Shown piece by piece: positions 41,152-50,175 of a stretch of 64,000 nucleotides of DNA (within the stretch, counting starts at the first letter, position 1; each line of letters begins with the position of its first letter). This DNA is from Streptomyces sp. NBC_00390 (GTDB lineage: Bacteria > Actinomycetota > Actinomycetes > Streptomycetales > Streptomycetaceae), in the NCBI RefSeq assembly GCF_036057275.1, contig NZ_CP107945.1, positions 8,432,001 through 8,496,000 on the forward strand, read 5' to 3'. The translations under genes and the position numbers were made by a program. Below the pieces are notes generated by a model, which saw nothing but the letters and a program-made list of their open reading frames with translations, had not been told where the DNA came from and searched no databases.

Positions 41152-41635
41152 ACCGTCCGTCCTTCGCCCGCACCAGCCAGCCCCGCTTCTCCAGCACGTA
41201 GGCACGGTGCCGGATCCTCTCCACCTCGTTCTTGATCTCCGCCTCCCGGCCCACCGCCCGCGTCAGCTCCACCCCGTTCACCGGCCCCGAAGCAGCCACC
41301 ACCGCGGCGAACACCTCCCGGTACAGGCCGCTGAGCACCTCCTCGCCCATGCCCGACCGCCACACCGGCGGCCGCTCGCCATGCCCCGCGCCGGGGCCGC
41401 CCGATCCCACGGCAGCAGCCATCCCACCACCGGACAGCACGGAAACCGGCGTATTCACCGCGCCCTCCCCGGCCAGCACCGACACGAGCTCCTCACGCCC
41501 CACCCGGGCCCGCTCGACCCGCTCCCGCGCGGCATCCACCTCCGCCTGAGCCTGCTCCAGGACCTCCGTCCAGGACTCCAGATCCTGCCTCGCCCGCGCC
41601 TCACGCTGTTCCATCAACCCCAGCACCGACGGCAT
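41069..41635 (-). CDS. IS passenger: coiled coil plus winged-helix protein
   Basis: The likely start is ATG 41635 (MPSVLGLMEQREARARQDLE). About 188 residues: a coiled-coil helix of heptads (EVLEQAQAEVDAARERVERA), a Gly-rich linker, then GLYREVFAAVVAASGPVNGV and ELTRAVGREAEIKNEVERIR followed by HRAYVLEKRGWLVRAKDGRF, which has the helix-turn-helix-wing order of an MarR/winged-helix domain. Its end overlaps the transposase gene. Possible roles are regulation of transposition or target choice; I know no name for it. Confidence 0.7.
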   Translation of the reverse strand: MPSVLGLMEQREARARQDLESWTEVLEQAQAEVDAARERVERARVGREELVSVLAGEGAVNTPVSVLSGGGMAAAVGSGGPGAGHGERPPVWRSGMGEEVLSGLYREVFAAVVAASGPVNGVELTRAVGREAEIKNEVERIRHRAYVLEKRGWLVRAKDGRFMPVPAAVGRGVSPASAERLRPGAGTA

Positions 41636-42096
41636 CGCACCCTCCTCGATCCACAACAAGCCGTCCGCTGCCTGCCCCTACCCCTCCGCGATCATGCCCC
41701 GCACACGACGAAGCCCCTGCTCATCGAACAGGGACTCCCTTTGCCACAACGCACTAAAGTCCCCCCAACCGGCAGCACAGCGGGAGGAGGGGCAAGGCGT
41801 AGTCATCGCTCAGCGCAGGCGGCCGAGGTGGATCACGCTGACGCGGACCTGCCGATCGCTGATCTCGGGATGGTCTCTGTCGTCACGCACCACTCCTTGC
41901 TCAGCATCGTCGCCGAAGCGGGCCACCCCAGCAGCATTTCTGCCAGGCGCATTCGCTCGGAGGTGGAGAGTTGAAGGGTGCTGGCACGAGGAGATCAAGG
42001 GCATCCGCCGGCCGCTCGCACAACCGCCAGACGGCACGCCCCGGCACTCCACCATCCGGGCATACGGATGAAGAGCTGGTTGCACACGGCCGACTC

Positions 42097-42445
42097 CTAC
42101 GCGGTCAGATTCGCCAAAGGGCCGTACTTCTTGGCGGTTTCCACGGTGGCCAGCCGCTGCTCCAGCCACGGCCCTTCGGTAACTTCCCGCCAGAACGGGG
42201 CGCCGGAATCGCTGGTCGTCAGTGCCAGTTCTCGGCGTTGTACATGTAAACCACCAGAGCGCGGCCTTCGGCACGCGAGGCGGTGCGGGGTCCCGCACCA
42301 GGCGGACCATCGCGGTGGATGGGCGGCCGGCTCGCACTCGCCCCTCCTCGCAGTGCACCAGGCCGAGATCAGCCAGGAGTTCCAGGGACAACACCGGCTC
42401 CTTCACCCTTTGGGTCAAGGTCTGGAAGTCCCGGTGACATGCCAT
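42097..42445 (-). pseudogene. frameshifted fragment, unrecognised
   Basis: Two reverse frames join: TQRVKEPVLSLELLADLGLV followed by AMVRLVRDPAPPR, then after a shift near 42260 REVTEGPWLEQRLATVETAK and KYGPLANLTA with a stop at 42097. It resembles the C-terminal part of a soluble protein; no family recognised. The neighbouring 41757-42096 holds nothing definite. Confidence 0.35.
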
Positions 42446-43400
42446 CTACGTGGCGGCACATGCCGGCGTCGGCTGAACGAGGAGTTAGCGACCGGCGAGA
42501 GCATCGCGCTTGTCCATCACGCCAACAGCGTCTCAGAAGACCTCGGCTGCTTGATCGTGTCGGTGTAGTCCTTGGCCTGGTCGGCCCGCAGCTTGCGGTC
42601 TTCGACAGCGTGACGGGATGCCCACCGGCCAGCGGGCCGACGGGGCTGCATGCGGCTCGCCATCGTCGGGACCGCCCACCTCCAGGCCCGCGACGTCGAC
42701 AACGGACTCGAGCTCGGCAATCGGTCCGTCGACATCCTCGCCTGCGTCCAGTCGAGCCGGGCCAAGGACTACATCCCTGCGTTCAACGCGCCGTTGATCA
42801 GGACCCACACGATGCGTTTGAACTCGCCCCTGAGTGCTGGGGCGAGCTTCGAAGATCGCGGCCCACATCGGGCATCACCCGCCTCGAAGGCGACTCAGGC
42901 ACCCTTCAGCGCCTGATCACGTTCGCTCTCTCCGACGGCGATATCACTGTCCAGGGCCACGCCCGGGACTGCTCGCCGTCAGACGACCCGCTTCACCGCA
43001 TGCGTGCCCTCGCCGACGACGCGCATGCGGCTTTCATGGCAGGACCACACCTCAACGTCCAGCACGTGAGCACCCTGTCGCCCGCGGGCTCGGCCGCGTG
43101 ACACCGCGCCGGTCGTGAGGGGCGGCCGCAGGCGCAGCACGAGCGGCCGGCGTACTGCTCCCAGTCGAGATCCAGCGCGCTGGGTACGGGCTTTTCCCGG
43201 CAGGGCGTCGTTGCGGCCGACGGCCCGGCGGCGGGCGCGGTCATTGCGGCTCCGGTCCGCGGTTCGGCCACGTTTGCGTGGATGCCCGTTCGACGTGCTC
43301 GCCTCCTCGGCCCGGGTCCTCGGTGCGGCGGTGCCAGGTGCCGGGCTTTCGCACCCGGCAGTGGCAAGAGACGACCATCGGGTCCGGGGTCGTGACTGGT
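42446..43400. other. 950 bases without a secure gene
   Basis: A forward frame near 42860-43101 (GTLQRLITFALSDGDITVQG, MRALADDAHAAFMAGPHLNV) and a reverse frame near 43270-43130 (ALDLDWEQYAGRSCCACGRP) look like pieces of genes, the latter like a small Cys-containing Streptomyces protein, but neither has a credible start and end. Confidence 0.35.
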
Positions 43401-43407
43401 GCCGGTT

Positions 43408-43602
43408 TCACGACGCCTCGTTCATCGGGGTGAGGCGGCGCTGCTCCCGACAGGGCGCGCACGCGTACAAGGCCACCGGCGGCCCGGAGGACCGCTCACC
43501 GTACTGAATCAGCATGGCTGTCCCCGACGAGCCCACGTGCCAGTGACACCAGCCTGGATTCGCCGCGTTGACGGCCGCGGGCAGCCGATTTCCTGTCGCC
43601 AT
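43408..43602 (-). CDS. small Cys-containing hypothetical protein
   Basis: ATG 43602 (or 43644) starts a protein of 64-78 residues: MATGNRLPAAVNAANPGWCH, then WHVGSSGTAMLIQYGERSSG and VALYACAPCREQRRL. C-H and CAPC could form a small metal site. Similar short proteins sit next to XRE regulators in Streptomyces, and here the XRE/DUF6879 pair starts 170 bases away on the other strand. Function unknown. Confidence 0.55.
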   Translation of the reverse strand: MATGNRLPAAVNAANPGWCHWHVGSSGTAMLIQYGERSSGPPVALYACAPCREQRRLTPMNEAS

Positions 43603-43776
43603 GTCCAGGACCGTAGGGAGGACCTGTTGATGCGCATCACGCAATGTTCTCGAATGTTCTTGTCTTCTGGCCGAATGTTCTCCTGTGGTCTCGTGCGAGA
43701 GGGTGCAGGCTGTGGATCAGGACCGTCGGCCTGGTGATGCTGGTGGCGACAAGCCCGACACCGAGGGGGAGACGAC

Positions 43777-44529
43777 ATGTCGCGACGACTGCGGTTCATC
43801 GGAACGGACAGCAAGAACGGTGGATGCCCTGCGGTCCATGAGGACCTGGACTCCGGGGAGATCATCGTCCAGGGCACGCCGCTGACCGATCCCGACGACC
43901 TCGCCCGGCTCCAGCACTTCGGCCCCGGTGACGCGGCCGTGTCCGTGCCGCGTGAACTCCTCGTCAACCACGGCCCCAAAGAGATGGAACGCGCGCACAG
44001 GATCATCGACTTGGAGGAGTTCGGTCGGCTCTTCGAGACGTTCGAGCACTCGGCCTGGCACCTGGAGACCCGACGTGGCTACGCGTCGGACCGAGAGGAC
44101 ACCGCGTACGCGGAGTTCCTCACGACCGGTACGGCCCCGTGCGACCTCGACAGCGAGTGGTGCGCGAACATCCGCCGGCAGACGTCCGGCGGCAAGTACG
44201 TGGGCCGTGTCCGCGTCGCCGACAACCCGCCCACCGAGGGGCAGTTGTTCCTGCTCGGCTATGCGCGGTGCAACGCGGCCACGGGCGAGGACGTGCGGAA
44301 CCTGTGGCGCGAGGACGCCGAGCGTGCGCACCTTCCTGCCGAGGACTTCTGGATCTTCGACAGTCGGTTGGTGGCGGTGCTCCGCTTCGACGAAGCGGAT
44401 GTCCTCCACGACGTCGAGATCATCACGGAGCCGGCGCAGGTGCTGTGGTTCTGCCAGGTGCGTGACGCCGCCGTGCACGCGTCCGTCCCGTACGACCGGT
44501 TCGCGGCGCAACTCGACTCGAAGGGCTAG
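43777..44529 (+). CDS. DUF6879 family protein
   Basis: The 250-residue protein from ATG 43777 contains MERAHRIIDLEEFGRLFETF, HSAWHLETRRGYASDREDTA and the late WLEDAERAHL/FWIFDSRLV/LRFDEADVLHDVEI text of DUF6879, a family that is found beside DUF5753-type XRE regulators and is thought to be part of Streptomyces regulatory pairs. The front 65 residues are a family extension. It ends 12 bases before the XRE gene, so the two are an operon. Confidence 0.85.
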   Translation: MSRRLRFIGTDSKNGGCPAVHEDLDSGEIIVQGTPLTDPDDLARLQHFGPGDAAVSVPRELLVNHGPKEMERAHRIIDLEEFGRLFETFEHSAWHLETRRGYASDREDTAYAEFLTTGTAPCDLDSEWCANIRRQTSGGKYVGRVRVADNPPTEGQLFLLGYARCNAATGEDVRNLWREDAERAHLPAEDFWIFDSRLVAVLRFDEADVLHDVEIITEPAQVLWFCQVRDAAVHASVPYDRFAAQLDSKG

Positions 44530-44540
44530 GGCCGGCACCG

Positions 44541-45392
44541 GTGAGCACGGACTACCAGCAGGCTCGGGAGGCCCTCGGAGCACGCCTGAGGGGACTGCGC
44601 CTCTCGGCCCCAGGAGGCCGGCTCACCGGTACACAGCTCGCCAAGCGGCTGGGCTGGCCGCACTCCAAGGTGTACAAGTTGGAAGGCGGACGGCAGACCG
44701 CAACCACGCAAGATCTGCGGGCCTGGGCCGGCGCCGTCGGCCGGCCCGAGATCCTCGATGAACTGGACGCCCGCCTCAAGGGGTTCGAGTCCCGCATCCG
44801 TTCCTGGCGGCGCCAACTGGCCGCGGGGCACCGGCCGGTGCAGGACAGCTGGAACCTGGAGGTCGATCGGTCCACGGCCGTCTACGCGTGGGAGGAAGCC
44901 GTCATCCCCGGCATGCTCCAGACCGCCGACTACGCACGGCACATCTTTGTGCGGTACGCCGACCTTCACGGCAGCGTGCGTGACACCGACGAGGCGGTCC
45001 GCGCCAGGATGAAGCGGCAGGAATGGCTCTACCAGGGCGGCCGGAGGTTCCACGCCCTGGTGTGGGAGGCCGCGCTGCACGCGCTGGTGTGTCCGCCGTC
45101 CGTGCTCGTCAGCCAGCTCGACCGGCTCACCGGGGTGACCGGGATGGACACCGTGGAGCTGGGAATCGTCCCTCTCGGCGCGTCGCTCAAGATCCCCACC
45201 GCGAACGGGTTCTGGGTCCTCGACGAACGGCTGGTGATTGCCGAGGACTGGCACGCGGAACTGTGGCTCGATGACGCGCACTCTGTGGCCACGTACCTTC
45301 GGGTCTGGCACACGCTGAAGGAGTCAGCGGCATTCGGAGCAGACGCTCAGAATGTGATCAACCGTGTCCGCCGTTCGGTGAGACCGGGGTAG
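44541..45392 (+). CDS. XRE-family regulator with DUF5753 ligand domain
   Basis: GTG 44541 starts 283 residues. The first 70 are a helix-turn-helix (LTGTQLAKRLGWPHSKVYKL, EGGRQTATTQDLRAWAGAVG). Residues 95-280 are DUF5753 (AVIPGMLQTADYARHIFVRY, GGRRFHALVWEAALHALVCP, VELGIVPLGASLKIPTANGF). This is the BldB/AbaA/WhiJ-type regulatory family that often controls development and antibiotic genes. A DUF397 partner is not present; the DUF6879 protein upstream takes that place. Confidence 0.92.
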   Translation: MSTDYQQAREALGARLRGLRLSAPGGRLTGTQLAKRLGWPHSKVYKLEGGRQTATTQDLRAWAGAVGRPEILDELDARLKGFESRIRSWRRQLAAGHRPVQDSWNLEVDRSTAVYAWEEAVIPGMLQTADYARHIFVRYADLHGSVRDTDEAVRARMKRQEWLYQGGRRFHALVWEAALHALVCPPSVLVSQLDRLTGVTGMDTVELGIVPLGASLKIPTANGFWVLDERLVIAEDWHAELWLDDAHSVATYLRVWHTLKESAAFGADAQNVINRVRRSVRPG

Positions 45393-45704
45393 CGACGAAG
45401 GTGCCTGCTCCCGCGCCGTGGTGCATGAGGGGGCACGAGGTCGGTGGGCGACGATTGTGTCGAGGCTGAGCGCACCGGGTCTCACCAGCGTGTGAGCGAC
45501 GGCGGGGCCACTGGTCTCCTTCCTCGGTGAGCAGAGCGCCACCATCGGCCTTGCCGTGGCCGATCCGGCGCCGGGCCCTGGGCGGTCTGCAGGAGCAGAT
45601 CGAGAGTGGGGCACCGTCTCCAGGATCCGGCCGCCGGTGGATGCACCGTCGCGGGGCCCGGCTGCTGCGGTGAGCCGGCCGGGATGCTGGCACCCTGATT
45701 GCTT
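45393..45704. other. 310 bases without a gene
   Basis: No frame with a start, ribosome site and protein-like text was found between the XRE gene and the repeat at 45705. Confidence 0.45.
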
Positions 45705-45770
45705 TCAGTTCAGGTATGTGTTTTGCATGCGGTGGTCGTATGCGGCGGCGGTGTCGAGGCCCATTGCGGC
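45705..45770 (-). repeat. repeated coding tail, second copy of 30722-30787
   Basis: About 66 bases match 30722-30787 in the same orientation with few changes (both contain GCATGCGGTGGTCGTATGCG). On the reverse strand it encodes AAMGLDTAAAYDHRMQNTYL and a stop, the tail of the same protein as at 30.7 kb. The upstream part is replaced by other sequence. Confidence 0.7.
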
Positions 45771-45771
45771 A

Positions 45772-45938
45772 CATCGAGCATCATCATCGCCTGCCCCTGG
45801 TGCGGACGACGCCTCCCCGAGTCGCAGCGGGGCCGGTGGCTCGACGAGCTGGAGCACCGCGGGATCGACCCGTGGGAGCACGAGGTTCCTGCCGAATTCC
45901 AGGACGACCGCTGGCTCTCCGAGCTGCATCAGAAGTGA
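45772..45938 (+). pseudogene. DUF6980-like zinc-ribbon protein, 5' end lost
   Basis: The frame reads SSIIIACPWCGRRLPESQRG then RWLDELEHRGIDPWEHEVPA and DDRWLSEL before the stop at 45938. CPWCGxxLPE...LGIDPW is the pattern of a small zinc-ribbon family I remember as DUF6980. The start has been replaced by the repeat at 45705, so translation, if any, would begin upstream in foreign sequence. Confidence 0.6.
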
Positions 45939-46128
45939 CGAACCAACAGCATCTCAGGTCACTTCTGAAACACGCCCTGGTACGAGGTTTGCCGTTACAG
46001 CGCTCTCATGGCGAAGGAATGCCGGCGACCATCTGGCCCGCCGCCCCGCCGCCCCGCCGCCCCGCTGCACCATCGAACTGCGCCTGAGGGAACAGAGCCT
46101 CTGATGACCTGACGGCTCCTGCGTCCGG

Positions 46129-47970
46129 TCATCGCGACGGGCCGCCGTCGGCCGGCCCCGGGCCCAGGTGTTCCAGGATGTCGTTCAGGGTTTCGCGATA
46201 GATGGCGTGGCTGCGCGCGTAGTCGGGGAGCAGGCCCTTGGACTCGACGATGGCGACCGCCTCGCGGGCATGGGGAAGACCCTCCTCCGGGCGGTGTGCC
46301 TGATCGAGGTAGAAGGCGAGGCTGTTGAGTCCGCTCGCCAGCTGATGGAGCGAAGACTCCTCGCTGAGCCATGCCCGCTCCCAGCGCTCCCCGGTGAGAT
46401 CGCGGTACAGGGCGACGGCCTCCGTCATGGGGGCGACGGCCTCCCCGCGGCGCTCCGGACTGTCGTGGAGACGGGAGGCCAGGCGGGACAGGCAGTGCGC
46501 GAAACCGCTCAGGTCGTCGTACGGCGTACTCGCGTCGGAGCCATGCAGTTCTTCCAGGCAGTCGTCGCCATCGCCGCCGTACCCGAAACCGTATGTGCCG
46601 TGAATTCCGGCGATCCAGCGGTGGGCGCCCACAACGGCCTCGGCGATGGCGAGGGTCTGCTCTCGCGGCGGCTGCCCGTCCGCCACGGAGTCGGCTGCCT
46701 GGGCGAGTTCGAGAAGGAGCTTGTGGCGGAAGGGGTGCTCCAGCGACCGCTCGAAGGCCAGGGACTCCTCGCCGGCCGTGCCGTGGAGGGCACTGACGGT
46801 CGTACGAGTGAGGAGGAGCACGAGGGCATGGCCCAGGGCGCCCATCGGAACGGTGGTGTCACTGGCGATGAGCGCGTGGAGGCCGGACAGGAAGCCCGCT
46901 GCCCGGGCGCGTTCCGCGCCGTCCGCCGACCGCGCGTCGGACCGCCACAGCGCCTCCCGGTACAGGGCACGCACCAGCGCGGTGAGCGGTTTGCGGTACG
47001 GGACCGACTCCAGCCGGCCGAACGCCTCCTCCGCCGCTGCGCGCGCCTCGGCGCCCTCGCCCGGTGAGAGCGCCAGGGCCGCGGTCACCGCGGCCCAGGC
47101 GAGCTGGGCCTGGGATCCGGCGATCTCGAAGGGGCTCTGCTCCCGGTCCTCTCCGGCCGCCTGCCTCCGGTGGGCCGCGACGATGCCGGCATACGCGCCG
47201 GTGGCTTCGGCAGGCCGGTCCAGAAGGCCGAGCAGCCGGGCCCGGGCCCACAGCCCTCGACATGCCTCACGGGGCACAAGGTCCCGGCCGGGCTCGACGA
47301 AGCCCGCGTCCTTCCGCGCTGCCGACGCCGCGCCGTAGCAGCCGGCGGCTTCGAAGGCGCTCTCGTAGGCCAGCAACGCCTCCCGCAGGGCGCGTAGTTC
47401 GTGTACGTCGTCTCGCGCCTGGACGGTCAGCGGTCGCCGCAGCAGCACGACCGCTTCTGCGGCGAGTACCGCCTCGTCCTCACTGTCCTGCGTGGAGAGG
47501 ACGGGCACCAGCTCCGCGAGTCGGTCGCCCAGAGTGCGTACGAGCCGTGACGGCCCGTCAGGAGCCTGTAGCAGTTTGACCCAGTGGCGGGCCGCTCTGT
47601 CGCGGGGCTGCGGGGCCCGGCCGTCGGGATCGTCCGGCGTGAGCCGTTCCACCAATTCCTGGAGAACGCACACCGCCGTCGCGTACGGCCCCCGCGAGGC
47701 GGCCATCTCCTCGCGGACACCGGCGACGACGGTGAGGGCTTCCAGCGCTCCGGGCCCGTCCGCGCGACGCCACAACGAGAGAATCAGGTGCAGCTGCATC
47801 AGGGCGAGCTCCCCGAAGGGTGCGCCGTCTGCAGCGTCCGGCCTTCCGAAAAAGGCGTCCATCTCCTGCCGCGCGGTCGCGGCGTCAGCAGGTCGCTCGT
47901 CGCCGCCAGGGAGCAGCATGCCGCGCAGCGAGAGGAACATGAGTTCGTGTGTCGTATCGATGGCGAGCAC
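46129..47970 (-). CDS. large TPR-type helical-repeat protein
   Basis: GTG 47970 (VLAIDTTHELMFLSLRGMLL) is a plausible start, giving 613 residues; the frame is open to 48180 but Arg-rich before this. The protein is all helical, with repeated helix pairs, e.g. ALMQLHLILSLWRRADGPGA, LLRRPLTVQARDDVHELRAL and a C-terminal series ending SGLNSLAFYLDQAHRPEEGL / PHAREAVAIVESKGLLPDYA, which is a clear TPR unit. No enzyme motif. Streptomyces has many such proteins next to AAA or NB-ARC regulators; none is adjacent here. Confidence 0.75.
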   Translation of the reverse strand: MLAIDTTHELMFLSLRGMLLPGGDERPADAATARQEMDAFFGRPDAADGAPFGELALMQLHLILSLWRRADGPGALEALTVVAGVREEMAASRGPYATAVCVLQELVERLTPDDPDGRAPQPRDRAARHWVKLLQAPDGPSRLVRTLGDRLAELVPVLSTQDSEDEAVLAAEAVVLLRRPLTVQARDDVHELRALREALLAYESAFEAAGCYGAASAARKDAGFVEPGRDLVPREACRGLWARARLLGLLDRPAEATGAYAGIVAAHRRQAAGEDREQSPFEIAGSQAQLAWAAVTAALALSPGEGAEARAAAEEAFGRLESVPYRKPLTALVRALYREALWRSDARSADGAERARAAGFLSGLHALIASDTTVPMGALGHALVLLLTRTTVSALHGTAGEESLAFERSLEHPFRHKLLLELAQAADSVADGQPPREQTLAIAEAVVGAHRWIAGIHGTYGFGYGGDGDDCLEELHGSDASTPYDDLSGFAHCLSRLASRLHDSPERRGEAVAPMTEAVALYRDLTGERWERAWLSEESSLHQLASGLNSLAFYLDQAHRPEEGLPHAREAVAIVESKGLLPDYARSHAIYRETLNDILEHLGPGPADGGPSR

Positions 47971-48280
47971 CCTAGCGGAGCGCTCTGACACGGGCACTCG
48001 TAGGCGGGTTCTCGCGGCCGGGCGGACGGTACGACCGCGACCGGGTGCGGGCCCGCGCAGCCGAGTTGCCGCCGTGACCGGGGCGCCGGTTGCGCGACAG
48101 CGGTGAGCCGGCGCCACGTTGATCACAACGGGGAACGGCCCAGGGCCCACCCGGCGGCACGACGTCCTGATCAGCAGCATGGGAACCTGCGTGCGGGGCC
48201 GGGAACCTCGCGACGTGCCCCACGGTGGTGGCGCCCGTCGCCTGCTTCCGGCCCCGCCATGGGACTGGGGGAGTGGCGGT

Positions 48281-49060
48281 TCAAGCTGTGTGGAGCCCGA
48301 GTCCGTAGCGGTTCAGCACCGGGTTGATCGGCTGGCAGAACGACCGGCCGCCGCTGGTGCAGTTGCCCGAGCCTCCCGAGGTGATCCCCTGTGCCTGGTC
48401 ACCGCTGATGCAGGAGCCGCCCGAGTCCCCGCCTTCGACGTAGACGCTGGTCTGCGTCATCGCGTACACCGCGCCCTGGCTGTAGTTCACCGTGATGTTC
48501 TTGGCCTGGATGGTGCCGCAGTGCCAGTGCGTGGTCGAACCGGAACGGCAGACGGACGCCCCGACCGGCGCCTCGTTGGACCCGCGGACCAGCTGGTCGG
48601 GGACCGTGCCCCAGCCCAGCACCACGGGTACGGTCCACCAGCCGCTGCCGACGTTCACCCAGGCGTAGTCGTTGCCCGGAACGTCGATCCCTGGAAGTTG
48701 CCGATGTACGAGCGGTCCCAGCCGGTCACGAAGGCGCCCGTCCGGCCGCAGTGCCCGGCGGTGACGAAGCCCCCGTGGACGGAGAAGCCGATGGAGCACC
48801 GGACGTTGCCCGTGTAATACGGGTCGCCGCCGACGGTGCCCGCCGCCGTGGTACGCGGCGCTTCGGCGATCTCCTCGACGGTCACCGGACCGGCCTTGAG
48901 GGCGCGGGCGACGAAGGCGCGGACATCGTTGTCTTTCCGGTAGGCGGAGACCACGCTCACCACGACGCGGTTGAGTTCCGGCTCCACGTGCCAACTGCTC
49001 AGGCCGCGAGGCGCCGACAGCTCGTCGATGCAGCGGGTTTGCCCCATGCCGCGAGTACGA
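48281..49060 (-). pseudogene. streptogrisin-type S1 protease, frameshifted and lacking its signal peptide
   Basis: Two reverse frames join. The first (from about 49060) has the propeptide end LSSWHVEPELNRVVVSVVSA and the mature start with the catalytic His region HGGFVTAGHCGRTGAFV up to IGNFQGSTF. After a one-base shift near 48695 the text continues VPGNDYAWVNVGSGWWTVPV (catalytic Asp), AKNITVNYSQGAVYAMTQTS and VEGGDSGGSCIS (catalytic Ser) to the stop at 48281. All triad residues are present. The secretion signal and first half of the propeptide are gone, replaced at about 49060 by other sequence. Confidence 0.85.
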
Positions 49061-49125
49061 GCCCCAATGCGGCCCGTCAAGGAAATCGGGCTGCGTCGCG
49101 ATCGGCTGCCGGGCAGCATGGCGGG

Positions 49126-49611
49126 GTGTCTGATCTGCTGTGGGCTGACGTTGCGTACTTCTTCGACTCTGACCTGATGGGTGCGCTTCCCGACGCGCGT
49201 GTCCCGGATGCCTCACTCGAGGACTGGCAGGCACTCCTCGACCTTGTCGCTGAACGCGGCTGGAAGTACCAGTACTCCGAGGGCGAGATCGTGCTGCCAG
49301 TGCCCCCAGCGCAGACAGTGCTCTCCCGTCCAGCCGACGCCGAGTGCCCCGAGCTGCGGGTCTGGCCGTCAACCGATGTACTGGCGATCTTCCGCTTCCA
49401 TGCAGCCGAGGAGATCGACTTCGATGTGGACCTGCGAGAGCTTCAGGGCCAGGAGCAACTCGACGTCTCCTGCCGTTTCCTGCGCGACATCGGTCGACGG
49501 CTGGGCAAGCCGGTACTGATGGATCCAGAGGGCGATTACGGCCATCCAGTGCTCGGATTCGAGGTTGAAGCCGATCGCGTCGTACTGCTGGCTGAACCGC
49601 CCCTTATGTGA
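49126..49611 (+). CDS. hypothetical acidic protein, unrecognised
   Basis: GTG 49126 starts a 161-residue acidic protein: MSDLLWADVAYFFDSDLMGA, LLDLVAERGWKYQYSEGEIV, STDVLAIFRFHAAEEIDFDV and KPVLMDPEGDYGHPVLGFEV. The mix of short strands and helices and the lone position next to a broken gene resemble immunity-type proteins, but I know no matching family. No membrane segment. Confidence 0.65.
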   Translation: MSDLLWADVAYFFDSDLMGALPDARVPDASLEDWQALLDLVAERGWKYQYSEGEIVLPVPPAQTVLSRPADAECPELRVWPSTDVLAIFRFHAAEEIDFDVDLRELQGQEQLDVSCRFLRDIGRRLGKPVLMDPEGDYGHPVLGFEVEADRVVLLAEPPLM

Positions 49612-49780
49612 CTGCCTGCCGCAGTAGGTCCGGGAGGCTGCAGCCAGGCGCGAAACGCTCCGCTACGTGGGGAAGTAATCCGAGCAGGTCTGGCGAACGC
49701 CTGAGCGCAGGGTGGGGAGATTCGGGGTTCTGTCCGCAGTTCCGTGAATGCCGAAGTCACTTCGCGGGCCGTCTGGTTCG

Positions 49781-50067
49781 CTACTGGCGGCTGATTGCAC
49801 GTGAGATGCCGGCGGCGACGGTCGTGGCCAGGATCCATCCGGCAGCGGTCAGCGCGTAGGCGAGCCATTGCCCAGTGTCTCGTGGTGCGAAGGCAGCTTC
49901 CTGTCCGAAGGCGGTAATCGGGACGAGCAGGTCGAGGGTGTAGAAGACGGCGTTGAAGGGCGGTGCCTTCTCCGCCTGGAAGTCGCGCTCATGAAGGAGC
50001 TGGGTGAGGGTTGCTCGGCCGTGCAGGAAGCGGTAGGTCGCGGTGCTCCGGACGAGGTCTATCTAGA
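49781..50067 (-). pseudogene. membrane protein C-terminal fragment
   Basis: The reverse strand reads DLVRSTATYRFLHGRATLTQ, HERDFQAEKAPPFNAVFYTL, DLLVPITAFGQEAAFA and WLAYALTAAGWILATTVAAG before ISRAISRQ and a stop at 49781. One last transmembrane helix and a preceding re-entrant-like stretch are visible. It has no start; upstream (from 50068) the frame has a stop. It resembles the tail of Streptomyces membrane proteins of unknown function. Confidence 0.55.
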
Positions 50068-50175
50068 TGCTCCAGGATGGAGCAACGTGGTCGCAGTCGC
50101 AGGCAGGTTGGCTCAGGTGATGGTCACCAATGACCTCCAGGCGGCGGCTCTCCTGCATGAACAGCTCAACCTTCC

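Larger units (their letters stand above)
40049..41756. mobile_element. two-gene IS5-type element with inverted repeats
   Basis: TAGTGCGTTGTGGC at 40049-40062 is exactly repeated in inverted form at 41743-41756 (GCCACAACGCACTA), and GGAC / GTCC extend the match outward with small gaps. Between them lie a full transposase gene on the forward strand and a convergent, 3'-overlapping winged-helix gene on the reverse strand. No obvious direct target repeat is seen. Most IS5-type elements carry transposase only, so the second gene is unusual. Confidence 0.75.
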
